A DNA stretch of 64,000 bases from Winogradskyella epiphytica (GCF_003217215.1 NZ_QJTD01000001.1:1-64000); one strand, 5' to 3'; shown: positions 1 through 9,643, counted from the first letter of the stretch. Made by a program: numbers and translations. The notes: generated by a model from the sequence alone, not told the origin.

Positions 1-130
1 TCGAAAAAATAAGGTAAATTTACCTGAGCTTAAGATTTAAAAATAGACCTAGTTCAAACTATTTTTTTGCCTTCTAAACGGCTTAAAAAAAATCTTTTGA
101 ACGTGTAAACAATAACAAAAAAGAGTCAAC

Positions 131-1123
131 CTATATCAGTATAATACATTTAGAAAGATCTGGTAATTCCTTGATTAATAAATCTGGAATAATTTTAGTC
201 TTCATAGGACTATTCTTCGCTTTAAACTTTACCGTTTTAGTCTTTAAATCTATATCTCCCACTTTGAGCCTACATACATCAATTGGTCTTAGAAAATTAT
301 ATGAAATAAATTTAATGAACAGTAGTAAATTGGTATCCTCTTTTTCTAAATATTCAAAAATTTCTTCTTGTTTATCCTAAGTATAAGTTTTATTTCTTTG
401 TGCAATTGCTTTTAAAACTGGTATCTGCTTTATAACATTTGCTTTTACAATATCATTGTCAAATAATACTTGCATGATACTACTTAAATCTGCTCTAGAA
501 TTATTTCTATTGCGAGGACTTGTCCTTTCCAATATATCACTTAAAAAGTGTGAAATAAGTTTTTTATTTATTTCATCAATTCCAACAACATTTGGATGCG
601 TTTCCTTAACCCATTTCTTAAAGTTTTTTAACCTGTTTTCAAAACTTCTTTTGGTCGTTGCATATATAAACTTCTCCTTTTGTTTCAAACCAAAATCAAA
701 AGCTTCCTCGTAGGTCATAACTGGCTCTTGTATTTGTTCTACCTCTTTAGGCAAACTTTGATTATTTGAAGGTGGTGTTTGGCTTTTATTATCGTTAATA
801 TTCGATAATATTTCTTTGTTATCTGAATAGGGACTGTATCCTTTATTAAGAAGTTTAAGTAATGTTTTTCTATAAGTTACTAAAACAGAAAGCCTGTCTT
901 CTTTTGTCTTAAACTTATTAGCATTAGCATAAATTGGAGTCTGACGTTTGAGTTTTCCTGATTCAGGGTCTCGATAAGAAAAATAGACATACCACCTTTT
1001 CCTGAGGTCACCGTTGGCAGAGTAAATTTTAGGGGCAGAAAAGTTTTTTTTCAAGGTTAAATCGTATTCACTTTCGTATTCATTTTGCAATTCTTGTGCA
1101 AGATAATCAAAAATCGTATGCAT
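131..1123 (-). pseudogene. Broken tyrosine recombinase (phage-type integrase)
   Basis: The first 248 codons (1123 down to 380) encode the N-terminal half of a flavobacterial tyrosine integrase: an arm-type region (around KRWYVYFSYRDPESGKLKR) and a core-binding SAM-like domain. The frame is stopped by TAG at 377-379, but the same frame then continues for 81 codons that read as the start of the catalytic domain, with DKQEEIFEYLEKED and the box I arginine in NFLRPIDVCRL, before a second stop at 131-133. The rest of the catalytic domain (HxxR and the nucleophilic Tyr) is absent. I therefore call it an inactivated, 3'-truncated gene. The ATG directly follows the T-tract of the tRNA terminator, so no ribosome site is visible. 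Its place beside tRNA-fMet suggests a decayed integrative element. Confidence 0.85.
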
Positions 1124-1154
1124 AAAAAAACGGTTTAGCGAAAGCCAAACCGTT
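1124..1154 (-). terminator. Rho-independent terminator of tRNA-fMet
   Basis: Stem AACGGTTTaGC / GCcAAACCGTT (1129-1139 with 1144-1154), one mismatch, GAAA-type loop, followed on the minus strand by seven T. It ends the tRNA transcript and abuts the start codon of the integrase remnant. Confidence 0.8.
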
Positions 1155-1177
1155 GTTTTTGAAGTGATTCAATTTAG

Positions 1178-1250
<73 letters not shown>

Positions 1251-1588
1251 ATTTCAAATTAAAATGATTTTCTTAGCTTTTAACTTTCGGTTCATAATGC
1301 CGACTCAATCATTTTAGGACTGCAAAGATAATACTTTTTTTTAAAATATCAAATATTAAGTAAAAAAATATTAAAATAAAAAAAATAATCACCTTAATTG
1401 AGCGTTTTTAAACATGCTTCAATAGATTCTATTAGCTAATTTAACTATTATTTTCAGGATAAAAGCAATCTTAATCTTATAACTCAAAGTGACCCCATTG
1501 AAAGGCCTTAATAGCCTAAGTAGGGATACTGTTGGTTTATTGTATAAAAACGATAAATTATATTAAGAAGGACTAGATAAGAGGAATT
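1251..1588. other. Intergenic region upstream of tRNA-fMet
   Basis: No gene seen. It holds the tRNA promoter (1323-1353) and, inside the predicted tRNA leader, a perfect 9-bp inverted repeat AAAATGATT (1261-1269) / AATCATTTT (1307-1315). The sequence inside that repeat resembles a degraded tRNA anticodon arm on the minus strand. The part from about 1355 to 1588 is very AT-rich and shows nothing I recognise. Confidence 0.6.
1323..1353 (-). promoter_or_regulatory. Bacteroidota promoter of tRNA-fMet
   Basis: On the minus strand TTTG (1353-1350), 19 bases, then TATCTTTG (1330-1323). This is an exact match to the TTTG-N19-TAnnTTTG primary sigma factor consensus. Transcription should start near 1318, giving a leader of roughly 68 nt. 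Confidence 0.8.
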
Positions 1589-2431
1589 TTAATTATCAAC
1601 TTCTTCTTCATCTAAAGTTGCCAACGAACCTTTTCTGTTAACTTCATCTAAATCGAAATTTACAATATTAGGTAGCTTATCCCTTAATTCAGCAAAATTA
1701 CCTTTAAACTGATTCTCACTGAGCAACAAGGTCTTTAAATTAGTTAACTGCACTAATTCATTTGGAATACTTCCATAAAAAGCGTTATTAGATAATACTA
1801 ACTCTTCTAAGTTTCGAAGCTCACCAATAGAAGACGGAATAGTTCCTATTAAGTTATTATCAAATACACTTAAAACTTTTAAAGATTTTAACTGTGCAAT
1901 GTTTAAAGGTAGCCTACCTATTAAGTTATTACTACTCAACATCAAGTTTTCCAACTTTGTTAGCTGACTTATATTTTCAGGAATCTCACCTGAAAAATAA
2001 TTATTATATAATTCTAAAACTTTTAAATTTGATAGATTTCCAATGTCTGAAGATATGACTCCACTAAAAGTATTAGAGAAGAGTCTCAACTCTTCTAGAT
2101 TCGTCATAGTAAATAACGACTTCGGTATTTCACCTTCCAACTTGTTAAAAGCTAGATTAAGAACTTTTAAATAGTTCAATTTTGAGATTGATTCTGGAAG
2201 AGTTCCTTTTAAGCCATTAAAGCTCAAGTTTATCCCAACGACCTTATCACCTTCTATAGTTAGACCATACCATTTTGATATTGGTTTATTTAAGTCCCAT
2301 GAATTATTCCATGAATCCCCATCTGTTGAATTATATAAATCTACAAGTGCGGCTTTCTGGTCTTGAGAAATATCGGCAAAGGAAAACACTGATATTAAAC
2401 AAAATAATAGTGTCAGTTTTATAGTCTTCAT
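1589..2431 (-). CDS. Secreted leucine-rich repeat protein
   Basis: 280 aa with an N-terminal signal peptide (MKTIKLTLLFCLISVFSFA). After a plant-LRR-like N-cap (ALVDLYNSTDGDSWNNSW, then a Trp-Tyr-Gly motif) come about seven 23-24-residue LRRs of the plant-specific type (LxxLxxLxLxxNxLxGxIPxxI), from about residue 65 to 255. LRRs of this type bind proteins or glycans at the cell surface; no enzyme domain is present. The acidic tail DEEEVDN is not a type IX secretion sorting domain. Ligand unknown. It is a single gene with intergenic DNA on both sides. Confidence 0.85.
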   Translation of the reverse strand: MKTIKLTLLFCLISVFSFADISQDQKAALVDLYNSTDGDSWNNSWDLNKPISKWYGLTIEGDKVVGINLSFNGLKGTLPESISKLNYLKVLNLAFNKLEGEIPKSLFTMTNLEELRLFSNTFSGVISSDIGNLSNLKVLELYNNYFSGEIPENISQLTKLENLMLSSNNLIGRLPLNIAQLKSLKVLSVFDNNLIGTIPSSIGELRNLEELVLSNNAFYGSIPNELVQLTNLKTLLLSENQFKGNFAELRDKLPNIVNFDLDEVNRKGSLATLDEEEVDN

Positions 2432-2539
2432 AATTATTGTAGTTTTCTGAGGGTCTGAATATCAGTACGAATATAACACCTAATTCTACAAAATGCAATA
2501 ATTTTCGACGAACTACACGCTCTTAAAAAATTATTAAGA

Positions 2540-2722
2540 CTATTGTTCTATATTCTCAGCCTGAAAACTAATAATTTCTTGATGCTCTAGTTGAACTATT
2601 ATTTTTATAGGCTTACAGCAAGTTTCACAATCCTCAATATAACTTTGATGATTTTGAGATACATCAATTAACATTGAGATTTGTTCCCAACAATAAGGAC
2701 ATTGAAAAAAATGCTCTATCAT
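2540..2722 (-). CDS. CPXCG motif cysteine-rich protein
   Basis: 60-aa protein of the CPXCG family of small putative zinc-binding proteins. Two cysteine knuckles are visible: CPYC near residue 8 and CETCC near residue 32. The function of the family is unknown. Its ATG lies one base after the stop codon of the upstream ABC-F gene, so the two are co-transcribed and probably translationally coupled. Confidence 0.85.
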   Translation of the reverse strand: MIEHFFQCPYCWEQISMLIDVSQNHQSYIEDCETCCKPIKIIVQLEHQEIISFQAENIEQ

Positions 2723-2723
2723 C

Positions 2724-4631
2724 TTATGAAATTAAATCTAATTGTTCTTGCACGTCTTCCCAGTCGGCCATTAAGTCTTCTAAGCTTTTCTTTTTCTTCT
2801 GATAAGCATCAAAGAACTTCGGATCCGAAGCTGTTTTATCATAGTCCGTTTCTAGCTTCAAATCGTCAGCTTTTATATCCTTTTCAAGTTGACTTATTTT
2901 TGATTCAATATTACTCAACTTATTATTAAGGGATTTTAATTTTTTCTGATCTTCGTAGCTCTGTTTATTGCTTTCTTTGGGTTTATCTGCAATAACTGTC
3001 CGTTTTTCGGCTTCTCTTAAGTTTTCGAGATTACGTTGTTCTAAGTAAAAGTCGATATCACCTAAATATTCCTTGATATTTTGATCTTTAAACTCGTAAA
3101 CAGTATCCGTTAATCCTTGAAGAAAGTCTCTATCATGAGACACTAGTATTAAAGTTCCTTCAAATTTCTTAAGCGCTTCTTTAAGCACGTTTTTTGATTT
3201 AATATCCAAGTGGTTGGTTGGCTCATCCATGACAAGAACGTTCAATGGTTGAAGTAACAGTTTTGCTAAAGCCAATCGATTACGTTCACCACCTGAAAGT
3301 ACCCTGACATATTTTTCGGCCTCTTCTCCCCTGAATAAAAAGGAGCCTAGTATGTCCCTTACCTTACTCCTATTGGTTTCATTAGCGGCATCAATCATGG
3401 TGTCTAAAACGGTTTTATTTCCGTCTAAATACTCAGCTTGATTTTGCGCGAAATAACCTATTTGCACATTGTGTCCTAAAGTTAATTTTCCTTCATGTTT
3501 TAATTCACCAAAAATTATTTTGGCTAACGTAGATTTTCCTTGACCATTCTGACCAACAAATGCCGTTTTAATATCTCTAGGAACTGTTAAGTTTACATTA
3601 TGAAGGACTTGCAAATCCCCATATCTCTTAGAAACGTTTTCTAGTTCTACAACTACCTTTCCTGGTGTTATAGAAACTGGAAAGTTTAAAGACATCACAC
3701 TATTATCATCTTCATCAACTTCAATTCTATCAATTCGATCCAATTTTTTAATGAGCGATTGAGCCATTGTGGCTTTTGATGCTTTTGCTCTAAACTTTTC
3801 AATTAGCTTTTCTGTTTGTTGAATCTGTTTTTCTTGATTCTTTTGAGCCGCCAATTGTTGAATTTTCATCTCTTCACGCAATACCAAAAATTGACTATAA
3901 GGCTTATTATAATCATAAATTCGACCTAAAGAAATTTCAATAGTACGGTTGGTGACGTTATCTAAAAACATCTTATCGTGAGAAACTATAACTACAGCCC
4001 CACTATAACCCTTCAAAAAGTTTTCTAACCAAATAATAGATTCTATATCTAAGTGGTTAGTAGGCTCATCTAATAACAATAAATCGTTATTTTGAAGTAA
4101 AAGTTTTGCTAATTCAATACGCATTCTCCACCCTCCAGAAAATGTGTCCGTAAGTTTATTAAAATCTTCACGTTTGAAACCTAAACCTTGAAGAATCTTT
4201 TCCGTTTCACCTTGATAATTATAACCCCCTAAAATTTCATATTGATGCTGAATATCATTTAAATCAATCATTAATTGATTATAAGATTCACTTTCATAAT
4301 CGGTACGCTCAGCGAGTTGTGTATTTATTTTTTCGAGCTTAGCTTCACATTCTTTAATTTCACCAAATGCTTCATAAGACTCCTCTAACACTGTTCTACC
4401 AAATACAAAATCGATATCTTGTTTTAAGAATCCTATTTTTAGTTCCTTATCTGCAGCGATTTGTCCTGTGTCTGGCTCTTGTTCTTTAGAAAGGATTCTT
4501 AGCATGGTGGATTTACCAGCACCATTTTTACCAATTAAACCAATACGATCACCAAGACCAAGTTTAAATGTGATTTCCTCAAAAAGATACTCTCCTTGAA
4601 ATGATATGGATAGATTGTGTATGTTTAGCAT
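2724..4631 (-). CDS. ABC-F family ATPase (Uup-like)
   Basis: 635 aa with two ABC ATPase domains and no membrane segments, the ABC-F layout. Domain 1 has Walker A GKNGAGKST, signature SGGWRMRIELAKLL and Walker B LLLLDEPTNHLD; domain 2 has GQNGQGKST, SGGERNRLALAKLL and VLVMDEPTNHLD. A charged linker separates them and a Lys/Glu-rich coiled coil fills the C-terminus (about 540-635), as in Uup. Such proteins act on the ribosome or on branched DNA; nothing here points to antibiotic resistance. It heads a two-gene unit with the CPXCG protein and is divergent from the DUF983 gene. Confidence 0.93.
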   Translation of the reverse strand: MLNIHNLSISFQGEYLFEEITFKLGLGDRIGLIGKNGAGKSTMLRILSKEQEPDTGQIAADKELKIGFLKQDIDFVFGRTVLEESYEAFGEIKECEAKLEKINTQLAERTDYESESYNQLMIDLNDIQHQYEILGGYNYQGETEKILQGLGFKREDFNKLTDTFSGGWRMRIELAKLLLQNNDLLLLDEPTNHLDIESIIWLENFLKGYSGAVVIVSHDKMFLDNVTNRTIEISLGRIYDYNKPYSQFLVLREEMKIQQLAAQKNQEKQIQQTEKLIEKFRAKASKATMAQSLIKKLDRIDRIEVDEDDNSVMSLNFPVSITPGKVVVELENVSKRYGDLQVLHNVNLTVPRDIKTAFVGQNGQGKSTLAKIIFGELKHEGKLTLGHNVQIGYFAQNQAEYLDGNKTVLDTMIDAANETNRSKVRDILGSFLFRGEEAEKYVRVLSGGERNRLALAKLLLQPLNVLVMDEPTNHLDIKSKNVLKEALKKFEGTLILVSHDRDFLQGLTDTVYEFKDQNIKEYLGDIDFYLEQRNLENLREAEKRTVIADKPKESNKQSYEDQKKLKSLNNKLSNIESKISQLEKDIKADDLKLETDYDKTASDPKFFDAYQKKKKSLEDLMADWEDVQEQLDLIS

Positions 4632-4698
4632 AAGTGTTATTGGATATTACAATTGCGAATTGAGTTACAATTGTTACAGGGCTTCGTAATATATATTT

Positions 4699-4706
4699 TA
4701 TCTTTG
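4699..4706 (+). promoter_or_regulatory. -7 element for the DUF983 gene
   Basis: TATCTTTG matches TAnnTTTG. The best -33 candidate (TTG at 4671-4673) is 25 bases away, longer than ideal. Start of transcription near 4711 rules out the in-frame upstream start at 4653 and supports ATG 4743. Confidence 0.6.
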
Positions 4707-4742
4707 CACTGTTTTAAAAAGGCAAAAGTAAAGGTTTTAGTT

Positions 4743-5126
4743 ATGATTAGAAAAGGAATGAAACTTTATAGTATTCTTTTTGGAGCTTGTCCAAAATGTC
4801 ATCAAGAATCTATGTATTCAAATAAGAACCCATATGTATTAAGCGATACGCTTAAGATTAACGAAAGATGCTCTCACTGCAACACTAAGTATAGGATTGA
4901 ACCTTCCTTTTTTTACGGCTCCATGTATGTTAGTTATGCTGTTGGTGTTGCCTTCGCAGTAACTGCTTTTGTAATCAGTCACTCTATATTTGATTCATCT
5001 TTAACAACGGCTTTTATTGTTATTATATTAACGCTTATAGCTTTAATGCCAATTATCATGAGATTATCTAGAAACATCTGGATTAACCTCTTTCTTCATT
5101 ATGATAAGACGCTTGTAAAGAAATAG
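4743..5126 (+). CDS. DUF983 domain membrane protein
   Basis: 127 aa from the chosen ATG (an open frame extends to 4653, but the -7 element lies inside that extension). Two CxxC pairs (CPKC and CSHC, about 25 residues apart) form a probable zinc knuckle, followed by the conserved EPSFFYGSMYVSYA and two hydrophobic helices (about residues 65-85 and 92-112). DUF983 proteins are small inner-membrane proteins of unknown function. Confidence 0.88.
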   Translation: MIRKGMKLYSILFGACPKCHQESMYSNKNPYVLSDTLKINERCSHCNTKYRIEPSFFYGSMYVSYAVGVAFAVTAFVISHSIFDSSLTTAFIVIILTLIALMPIIMRLSRNIWINLFLHYDKTLVKK

Positions 5127-5160
5127 GATTTTTAACAAGAATTTTTCGGAAAGCTCTTAA

Positions 5161-6204
5161 CTAGTTAAATCTTTCAATATCAATTTCGGAGTCTAATTCG
5201 ATATCGTTTTCTATGTATTGAAATAGCTTTTTAGCCACGTACGGTGCTATCATTACACCTCTTGTTCCTAATCCGTTGAACACATATAGGTTTGAATGTT
5301 TAGGATGTCTACCCACTAAGGGTCTTCTATCTTTTACAGTAGGTCTTATGGCCGCTGTATGATTAACTACTTCAACCGGACACTTTATAAAAGTTTTTAA
5401 TTTAGAAAGTAGTTCTTCTTTACCAGCTTCTGTGGGTGTATTGGTTTTATCGTTCCAATTGTATGTAGATCCAACCGTATATAAATCGTTACCTAAAGGA
5501 ATAATAAAAACGGAAGACTTAATAGCATAGTCTATTTTTAAGTCTGGAGCGCTAATAGTTAAAACCTCGCCTTTAGTACCATTAAGAGGAATATCCTTAA
5601 AATAGGGGTTCTTTTTCACACCAAATCCTTCTGAAAAAATAATTTGTTTTGCTTTTAGCTTAACATACTGAATGTATTCCGTATTAATTTGAAGCAAATC
5701 GTAATTAAATTCAACCTCTTTTAAACTGTGATTTTGTTCTAGAAATTTCTTATAATAATGAATTAAGGTTTCTGTATCTAATCGACCTGCATGAAGCACC
5801 TCACCAAACCCAAAAGGTGCATCTACCTTATCGTTTAATTCTTTTATAAGTTTTGAAGACAAATACGGTTCTAAGCTAGGTTTGTCCATAGCATTAAACC
5901 ATAAATTCTGTTCTTCAATTGATGCAAACCGTCTTAAAATTTGAAGCTTATAATCAATTTTAATATTTAAATCCTTTTCAATTTGAGCATATAGTGGCAA
6001 TGCCACTTCTAACTGTTCCTTAGCTTTCCATACTTCTGAAAAGCGTTTTAAAATGACGGGATTATACAAACCTGCGGCTACAACGGACGACTTTTGTGAA
6101 TTATCATCGAATACTACAAACGATTTATTATTCGCTCTTAATTGCTCACAAAAGGCAATACTCGCTAAACCACAACCAACAATTATATAATCAACTTCTT
6201 TCAT
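5161..6204 (-). CDS. FAD-dependent oxidoreductase, DAO family
   Basis: 347 aa with an N-terminal Rossmann FAD motif (DYIIVGCGLASIAFCEQL) and the C-terminal FAD contact GLGTRGVMIAPYVAKKL, the architecture of D-amino-acid oxidase/glycine oxidase-type enzymes. The substrate cannot be read from the sequence. No thiamine or amino-acid genes lie nearby, so ThiO is unlikely. It converges with the DUF983 gene, with about 34 bases between stops. Confidence 0.85.
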   Translation of the reverse strand: MKEVDYIIVGCGLASIAFCEQLRANNKSFVVFDDNSQKSSVVAAGLYNPVILKRFSEVWKAKEQLEVALPLYAQIEKDLNIKIDYKLQILRRFASIEEQNLWFNAMDKPSLEPYLSSKLIKELNDKVDAPFGFGEVLHAGRLDTETLIHYYKKFLEQNHSLKEVEFNYDLLQINTEYIQYVKLKAKQIIFSEGFGVKKNPYFKDIPLNGTKGEVLTISAPDLKIDYAIKSSVFIIPLGNDLYTVGSTYNWNDKTNTPTEAGKEELLSKLKTFIKCPVEVVNHTAAIRPTVKDRRPLVGRHPKHSNLYVFNGLGTRGVMIAPYVAKKLFQYIENDIELDSEIDIERFN

Positions 6205-6272
6205 AAGTACAAAAGTAAATAAATCTAAGTCTTGAAAAACTTAGAACATAGGATAAAAAGACAGCAAAATAA

Positions 6273-6298
6273 AAACGCCCACTTAAAAGTGAGCGTTT
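6273..6298 (-). terminator. Terminator of the gldKLMN operon
   Basis: Stem AAACGCcCAC / GTGaGCGTTT (6273-6282 with 6289-6298). On the minus strand it is followed by a T-run and lies about 25 bases past the gldN stop. Confidence 0.75.
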
Positions 6299-6322
6299 AT
6301 ATATTTTATGTGAATTCTACTT

Positions 6323-7234
6323 TTAGTAGCTCCACATATCTTGTTCAAAGTTTCTAATCTTTTCCTTGATACGTTCAGATTCTAATAATTGCATTAATGC
6401 GTTTTCAGCTACGTATTCTTTTACTTCTCTGTCACCGTAAACATTTTCTTCTTTGTAGATAACACCACTAAAGCGTCTACTGTTTAACAAGTGATCAAAA
6501 GATAAAGGAACAGCACTATTTTTATTATTAAAAGCTTTAGCATCATGAAGAATATCTCTTATTTCAGGAAAGAATACCCAAAATAATCCGATTGGTTCTT
6601 TGTTAGCCTCGTCATCAGAATCGATAAAGTTAACATCTGGTGCTGCAGGTGCAATACCTAAGATACGATACTTTAATTCGCCTTGGCGTTTATCAAAATA
6701 CCATAATCCCTTCACCAAATAAGAACTAATATCAGCTGCGCCTATTTCTCTACGAATTACGTACTCTTCAGGAACCAAAGATTGGTCTGTAACCCCTTGT
6801 TGGTTCATCCACTCTATTCCAGCATCCATAATCTCTTCCTTCTTTAAAGTAGGTGCGAGATCTTTCATAGTACGCTCTTCTGTAAAGTAAGAATCGGCAT
6901 AAACTTTTGGAATTGATCCATTATTTATATTATCCAAAAGGACTCTATATAATGATTTTCTATCATCCCCTAAGTTTTCTTCGATAGGAAAATATAAAGG
7001 AAAGTTAGCACGTTCGTTTAAAACGATTTTTTCCCAAGTCATTTTTGAAAATAAGATATCTCTATCTCCGACATATCCATATTCTAAAGGCTTGTCGTTA
7101 TCTAGAAGTAACTGCGCTTCGGTTTTCATACCAATTTCTTCTGGTATTTTGGCATTTAGGATATTAGCCTGTGCAAACATTGTATTTGCGGCTAAAACAC
7201 CTATTCCTATACATAAAAAGCTTTTTAAATTCAT
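6323..7234 (-). CDS. gldN: Gliding motility / type IX secretion protein GldN
   Basis: 303 aa with a signal peptide ending near MFAQ. GldN (PorN) is a periplasmic protein that forms, with the lipoprotein GldK, the ring-shaped complex under the outer membrane in the type IX secretion system. The conserved body is visible (YGYVGDRDILFSKMTWEKI, LFWVFFPEIRDILHDAKAFN, the C-terminal SERIKEKIRNFEQDMW). It is the last gene of gldKLMN, 69 bases after gldM, and is followed by the operon terminator. Confidence 0.95.
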   Translation of the reverse strand: MNLKSFLCIGIGVLAANTMFAQANILNAKIPEEIGMKTEAQLLLDNDKPLEYGYVGDRDILFSKMTWEKIVLNERANFPLYFPIEENLGDDRKSLYRVLLDNINNGSIPKVYADSYFTEERTMKDLAPTLKKEEIMDAGIEWMNQQGVTDQSLVPEEYVIRREIGAADISSYLVKGLWYFDKRQGELKYRILGIAPAAPDVNFIDSDDEANKEPIGLFWVFFPEIRDILHDAKAFNNKNSAVPLSFDHLLNSRRFSGVIYKEENVYGDREVKEYVAENALMQLLESERIKEKIRNFEQDMWSY

Positions 7235-7303
7235 CTTATAGTGTATTTTAATTTGGGATTTCGTTTTAAATGAGATCGTCTAAACTGTTTTTATTATTAT
7301 TAA

Positions 7304-8872
7304 TTAGTTAGATACCTCTACTGCAATAGGAGCAACACCTTTTAAATTATAGCTCGTATTCCCTTGGATTTTAGCTTTAATATCAAAGATTGAAATCACA
7401 TCTCCTGCACGTGCTCTACCGATAGCCGCTTTTGCTTGCGCATTCATTTTAGTACCTGTAACAGAAACTGTTGGTTGACCAGGAACTTTTACTTTGAATG
7501 ATGTTACATAAATTGGTAAATCAAATACAAAGTCATCTAGTTTAGCCCCTACGGTACCTATCTCTAAGTTACGCTTTGGTAATCTAGCCATTCCATCTTG
7601 TCCAGCAATAGTACCTGTTGGCTTTGGAATATCTTTAATTCTGAATGTTTGTTTATCTCCAACTTTTGTTCCGTCATCTAAAGTCGCAGTTACATTAATT
7701 GTAACTTCTTTCCCAGATCCTGGATTCATTACATATTTACCAATACCTGAAGTCTTAGATAAACCAGCACCAGAAGCATTTACTTTATTATCTGGTACAC
7801 CAGCAAAAGAAATAGTCATTGGGTTTGCAACACCACGATAAACAACGTTCATCTTATCTGCAGAAATTGTAGCAGAGTTTGGTCTAGGTACAACCACATA
7901 GTTAGCTTCAATTGGAATAGGTAATTCCTCACCATTTTCAATAAAAGTAAACTGTCCTGAAATCTTGTGCTCTCCAACATTACCAACATTAAAATCTAAT
8001 GTTGCCGCTCCTGAAGAATCAATAGCTTTTGATAAATCAACTTCTTCTCCTTGTACTACTAGTTTAACTGGTGGTACGTTTGCATATTTACCAATAACAA
8101 CACGTCCTTGGAACTTTTCACCTGCAAAGAATGCCGATTTATCAGCTAATACAATAGCTTTATAGTTATTAAGTGTTGTAGCTTCAGATAAAGTATTACC
8201 TAAGAAAAGGTTATATAAATTAGCCTCAGTTACTTTAACATCATTTTGTAATGCCGTCAATTTTGTATAAGACGCAATTGCTGGGTAACCTTGGAAGTTA
8301 TAGCTTAACCAATCGATTTCTTTACCATCTTGGTTTGCAACTGGTTTAGTGCTAAACGTATTTTCAAAAGTTTCACTTTCACCTCTATAACTTTCGTCAG
8401 TAGCTAAGATCTTTTTGATTTCTTCCTTATAAGATTTAATTTGAGCCATAACTTCTTCACCTTTCTTAGTTAAACGGTCTCCCGTAAACCAAGCTTCATC
8501 AAGGATATCAGTTTTATCCATTGCTTCAAAGTTATTCTCTGCTAAAGCTTCTTCGTACCCTCCTGCTTTTACAAGATCGGTCTTTAAAGTTTCTATATAT
8601 CTATAAAATTTATCTGAAGCAATTTGCACTTGTTGTGCTCTTGCTGCTGGTACTTTAAATTGTTCTGGCTTCTCTTCACTTTTACTTTTAAGGTCAGTGA
8701 GCATCGCCTCATTTCTATTTGCTGTAGCTACGTTAGCATCGGCAAATTTTGCTTCCATTAATCCGAAAGCGGATAGTACTTCTTTTGACATATTCATTGC
8801 CATCATAGCAATAAATACCAAGTACATTAAGTTAATCATTCGTTGCCTTGCGGATAGTTTTCCTGCTGCCAT
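7304..8872 (-). CDS. gldM: Gliding motility / type IX secretion protein GldM
   Basis: 522 aa, standard length for GldM (PorM). One N-terminal transmembrane helix (about 12-32, NLMYLVFIAMMAMNMSKEVL) follows a short cytoplasmic tail; the large periplasmic part has a helical segment and then beta-sandwich domains. GldM pairs with GldL to form the rotary, proton-motive-force-driven motor that energises secretion and gliding and contacts the GldKN ring. Gene spacing is 50 bases from gldL and 69 to gldN. Confidence 0.96.
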   Translation of the reverse strand: MAAGKLSARQRMINLMYLVFIAMMAMNMSKEVLSAFGLMEAKFADANVATANRNEAMLTDLKSKSEEKPEQFKVPAARAQQVQIASDKFYRYIETLKTDLVKAGGYEEALAENNFEAMDKTDILDEAWFTGDRLTKKGEEVMAQIKSYKEEIKKILATDESYRGESETFENTFSTKPVANQDGKEIDWLSYNFQGYPAIASYTKLTALQNDVKVTEANLYNLFLGNTLSEATTLNNYKAIVLADKSAFFAGEKFQGRVVIGKYANVPPVKLVVQGEEVDLSKAIDSSGAATLDFNVGNVGEHKISGQFTFIENGEELPIPIEANYVVVPRPNSATISADKMNVVYRGVANPMTISFAGVPDNKVNASGAGLSKTSGIGKYVMNPGSGKEVTINVTATLDDGTKVGDKQTFRIKDIPKPTGTIAGQDGMARLPKRNLEIGTVGAKLDDFVFDLPIYVTSFKVKVPGQPTVSVTGTKMNAQAKAAIGRARAGDVISIFDIKAKIQGNTSYNLKGVAPIAVEVSN

Positions 8873-8922
8873 TTTCTAATTAGTTTTAAAAGTTAATTTA
8901 TTCATTCGATAATAAAAACTAA

Positions 8923-9561
8923 TTAGTTTTTGTTCATTGCAGAAAGCATACCACCATAAACACCATTTAAAGATGAAAGGTTAGACGCTAAAGACTTCAT
9001 TTGTTCTTTTAATTTTGTAGCGTTTTCAACTGCTTCTTCATTAATAGCTGCTTGACGATTAGCGCTTTCTACTTGTACTTTGTAAAGGCTATTTAATGAC
9101 TCCATTTGAGCTGCCGCTAAAGACATTTCTTCACTATATTTTTTCTGAGCTGCCATAGAATCAACTGCTGGAGAGATTCCTTTTGCTGCACCTTCGAAAT
9201 TTTTGATACTAGCACCTAAACTTGCCATAAGCTCACCATCGATTTTAGCTTCTTTTAATAAGTTGTCTAATTTCTTAGATAATAAACCTTCAGCATCTTT
9301 AGGCTCTTCTACTAATTTTTGTTTTCTATTTCCTTGAGATTGGCCTCCTGCTAATTCAGGGTATACCAAAGACCAGTCAAAGTCATCACCTTGCTTCTCA
9401 AAAGCTGATACAGTAAATACTAGTGCTTCAACAATCATACCTATAGTAAGGATAAGGGATCCATACGGCCAGTGTTGAATTTTGAATAAAGCTCCTAGAA
9501 TTACGATTGCAGCTCCTAGTCCATAGACCATATTCATTGTTGATAATTTCTTTTTTGCCAT
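8923..9561 (-). CDS. gldL: Gliding motility / type IX secretion protein GldL
   Basis: 212 aa. Two transmembrane helices in the first 60 residues (VYGLGAAIVILGALFKIQHW and LILTIGMIVEALVFTVSAF) carry the conserved Glu of the second helix, which couples proton flow to motor movement; a cytoplasmic helical tail follows. The body of the protein matches GldL (PorL), the inner-membrane stator partner of GldM. Confidence 0.95.
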   Translation of the reverse strand: MAKKKLSTMNMVYGLGAAIVILGALFKIQHWPYGSLILTIGMIVEALVFTVSAFEKQGDDFDWSLVYPELAGGQSQGNRKQKLVEEPKDAEGLLSKKLDNLLKEAKIDGELMASLGASIKNFEGAAKGISPAVDSMAAQKKYSEEMSLAAAQMESLNSLYKVQVESANRQAAINEEAVENATKLKEQMKSLASNLSSLNGVYGGMLSAMNKN

Positions 9562-9643
9562 GATGTTTAAATTTAGTTTTTCAAATGAGCCTGGTTAGTT
9601 TAAGCTCGATTTTGGATTAATATTTGGTTAAAGTTAAGTTTAA

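Noticed and set aside
171-380. 69-aa plus-strand ORF at the left end
   Set aside because: It is the antisense of the integrase catalytic domain remnant, which reads clearly on the minus strand.
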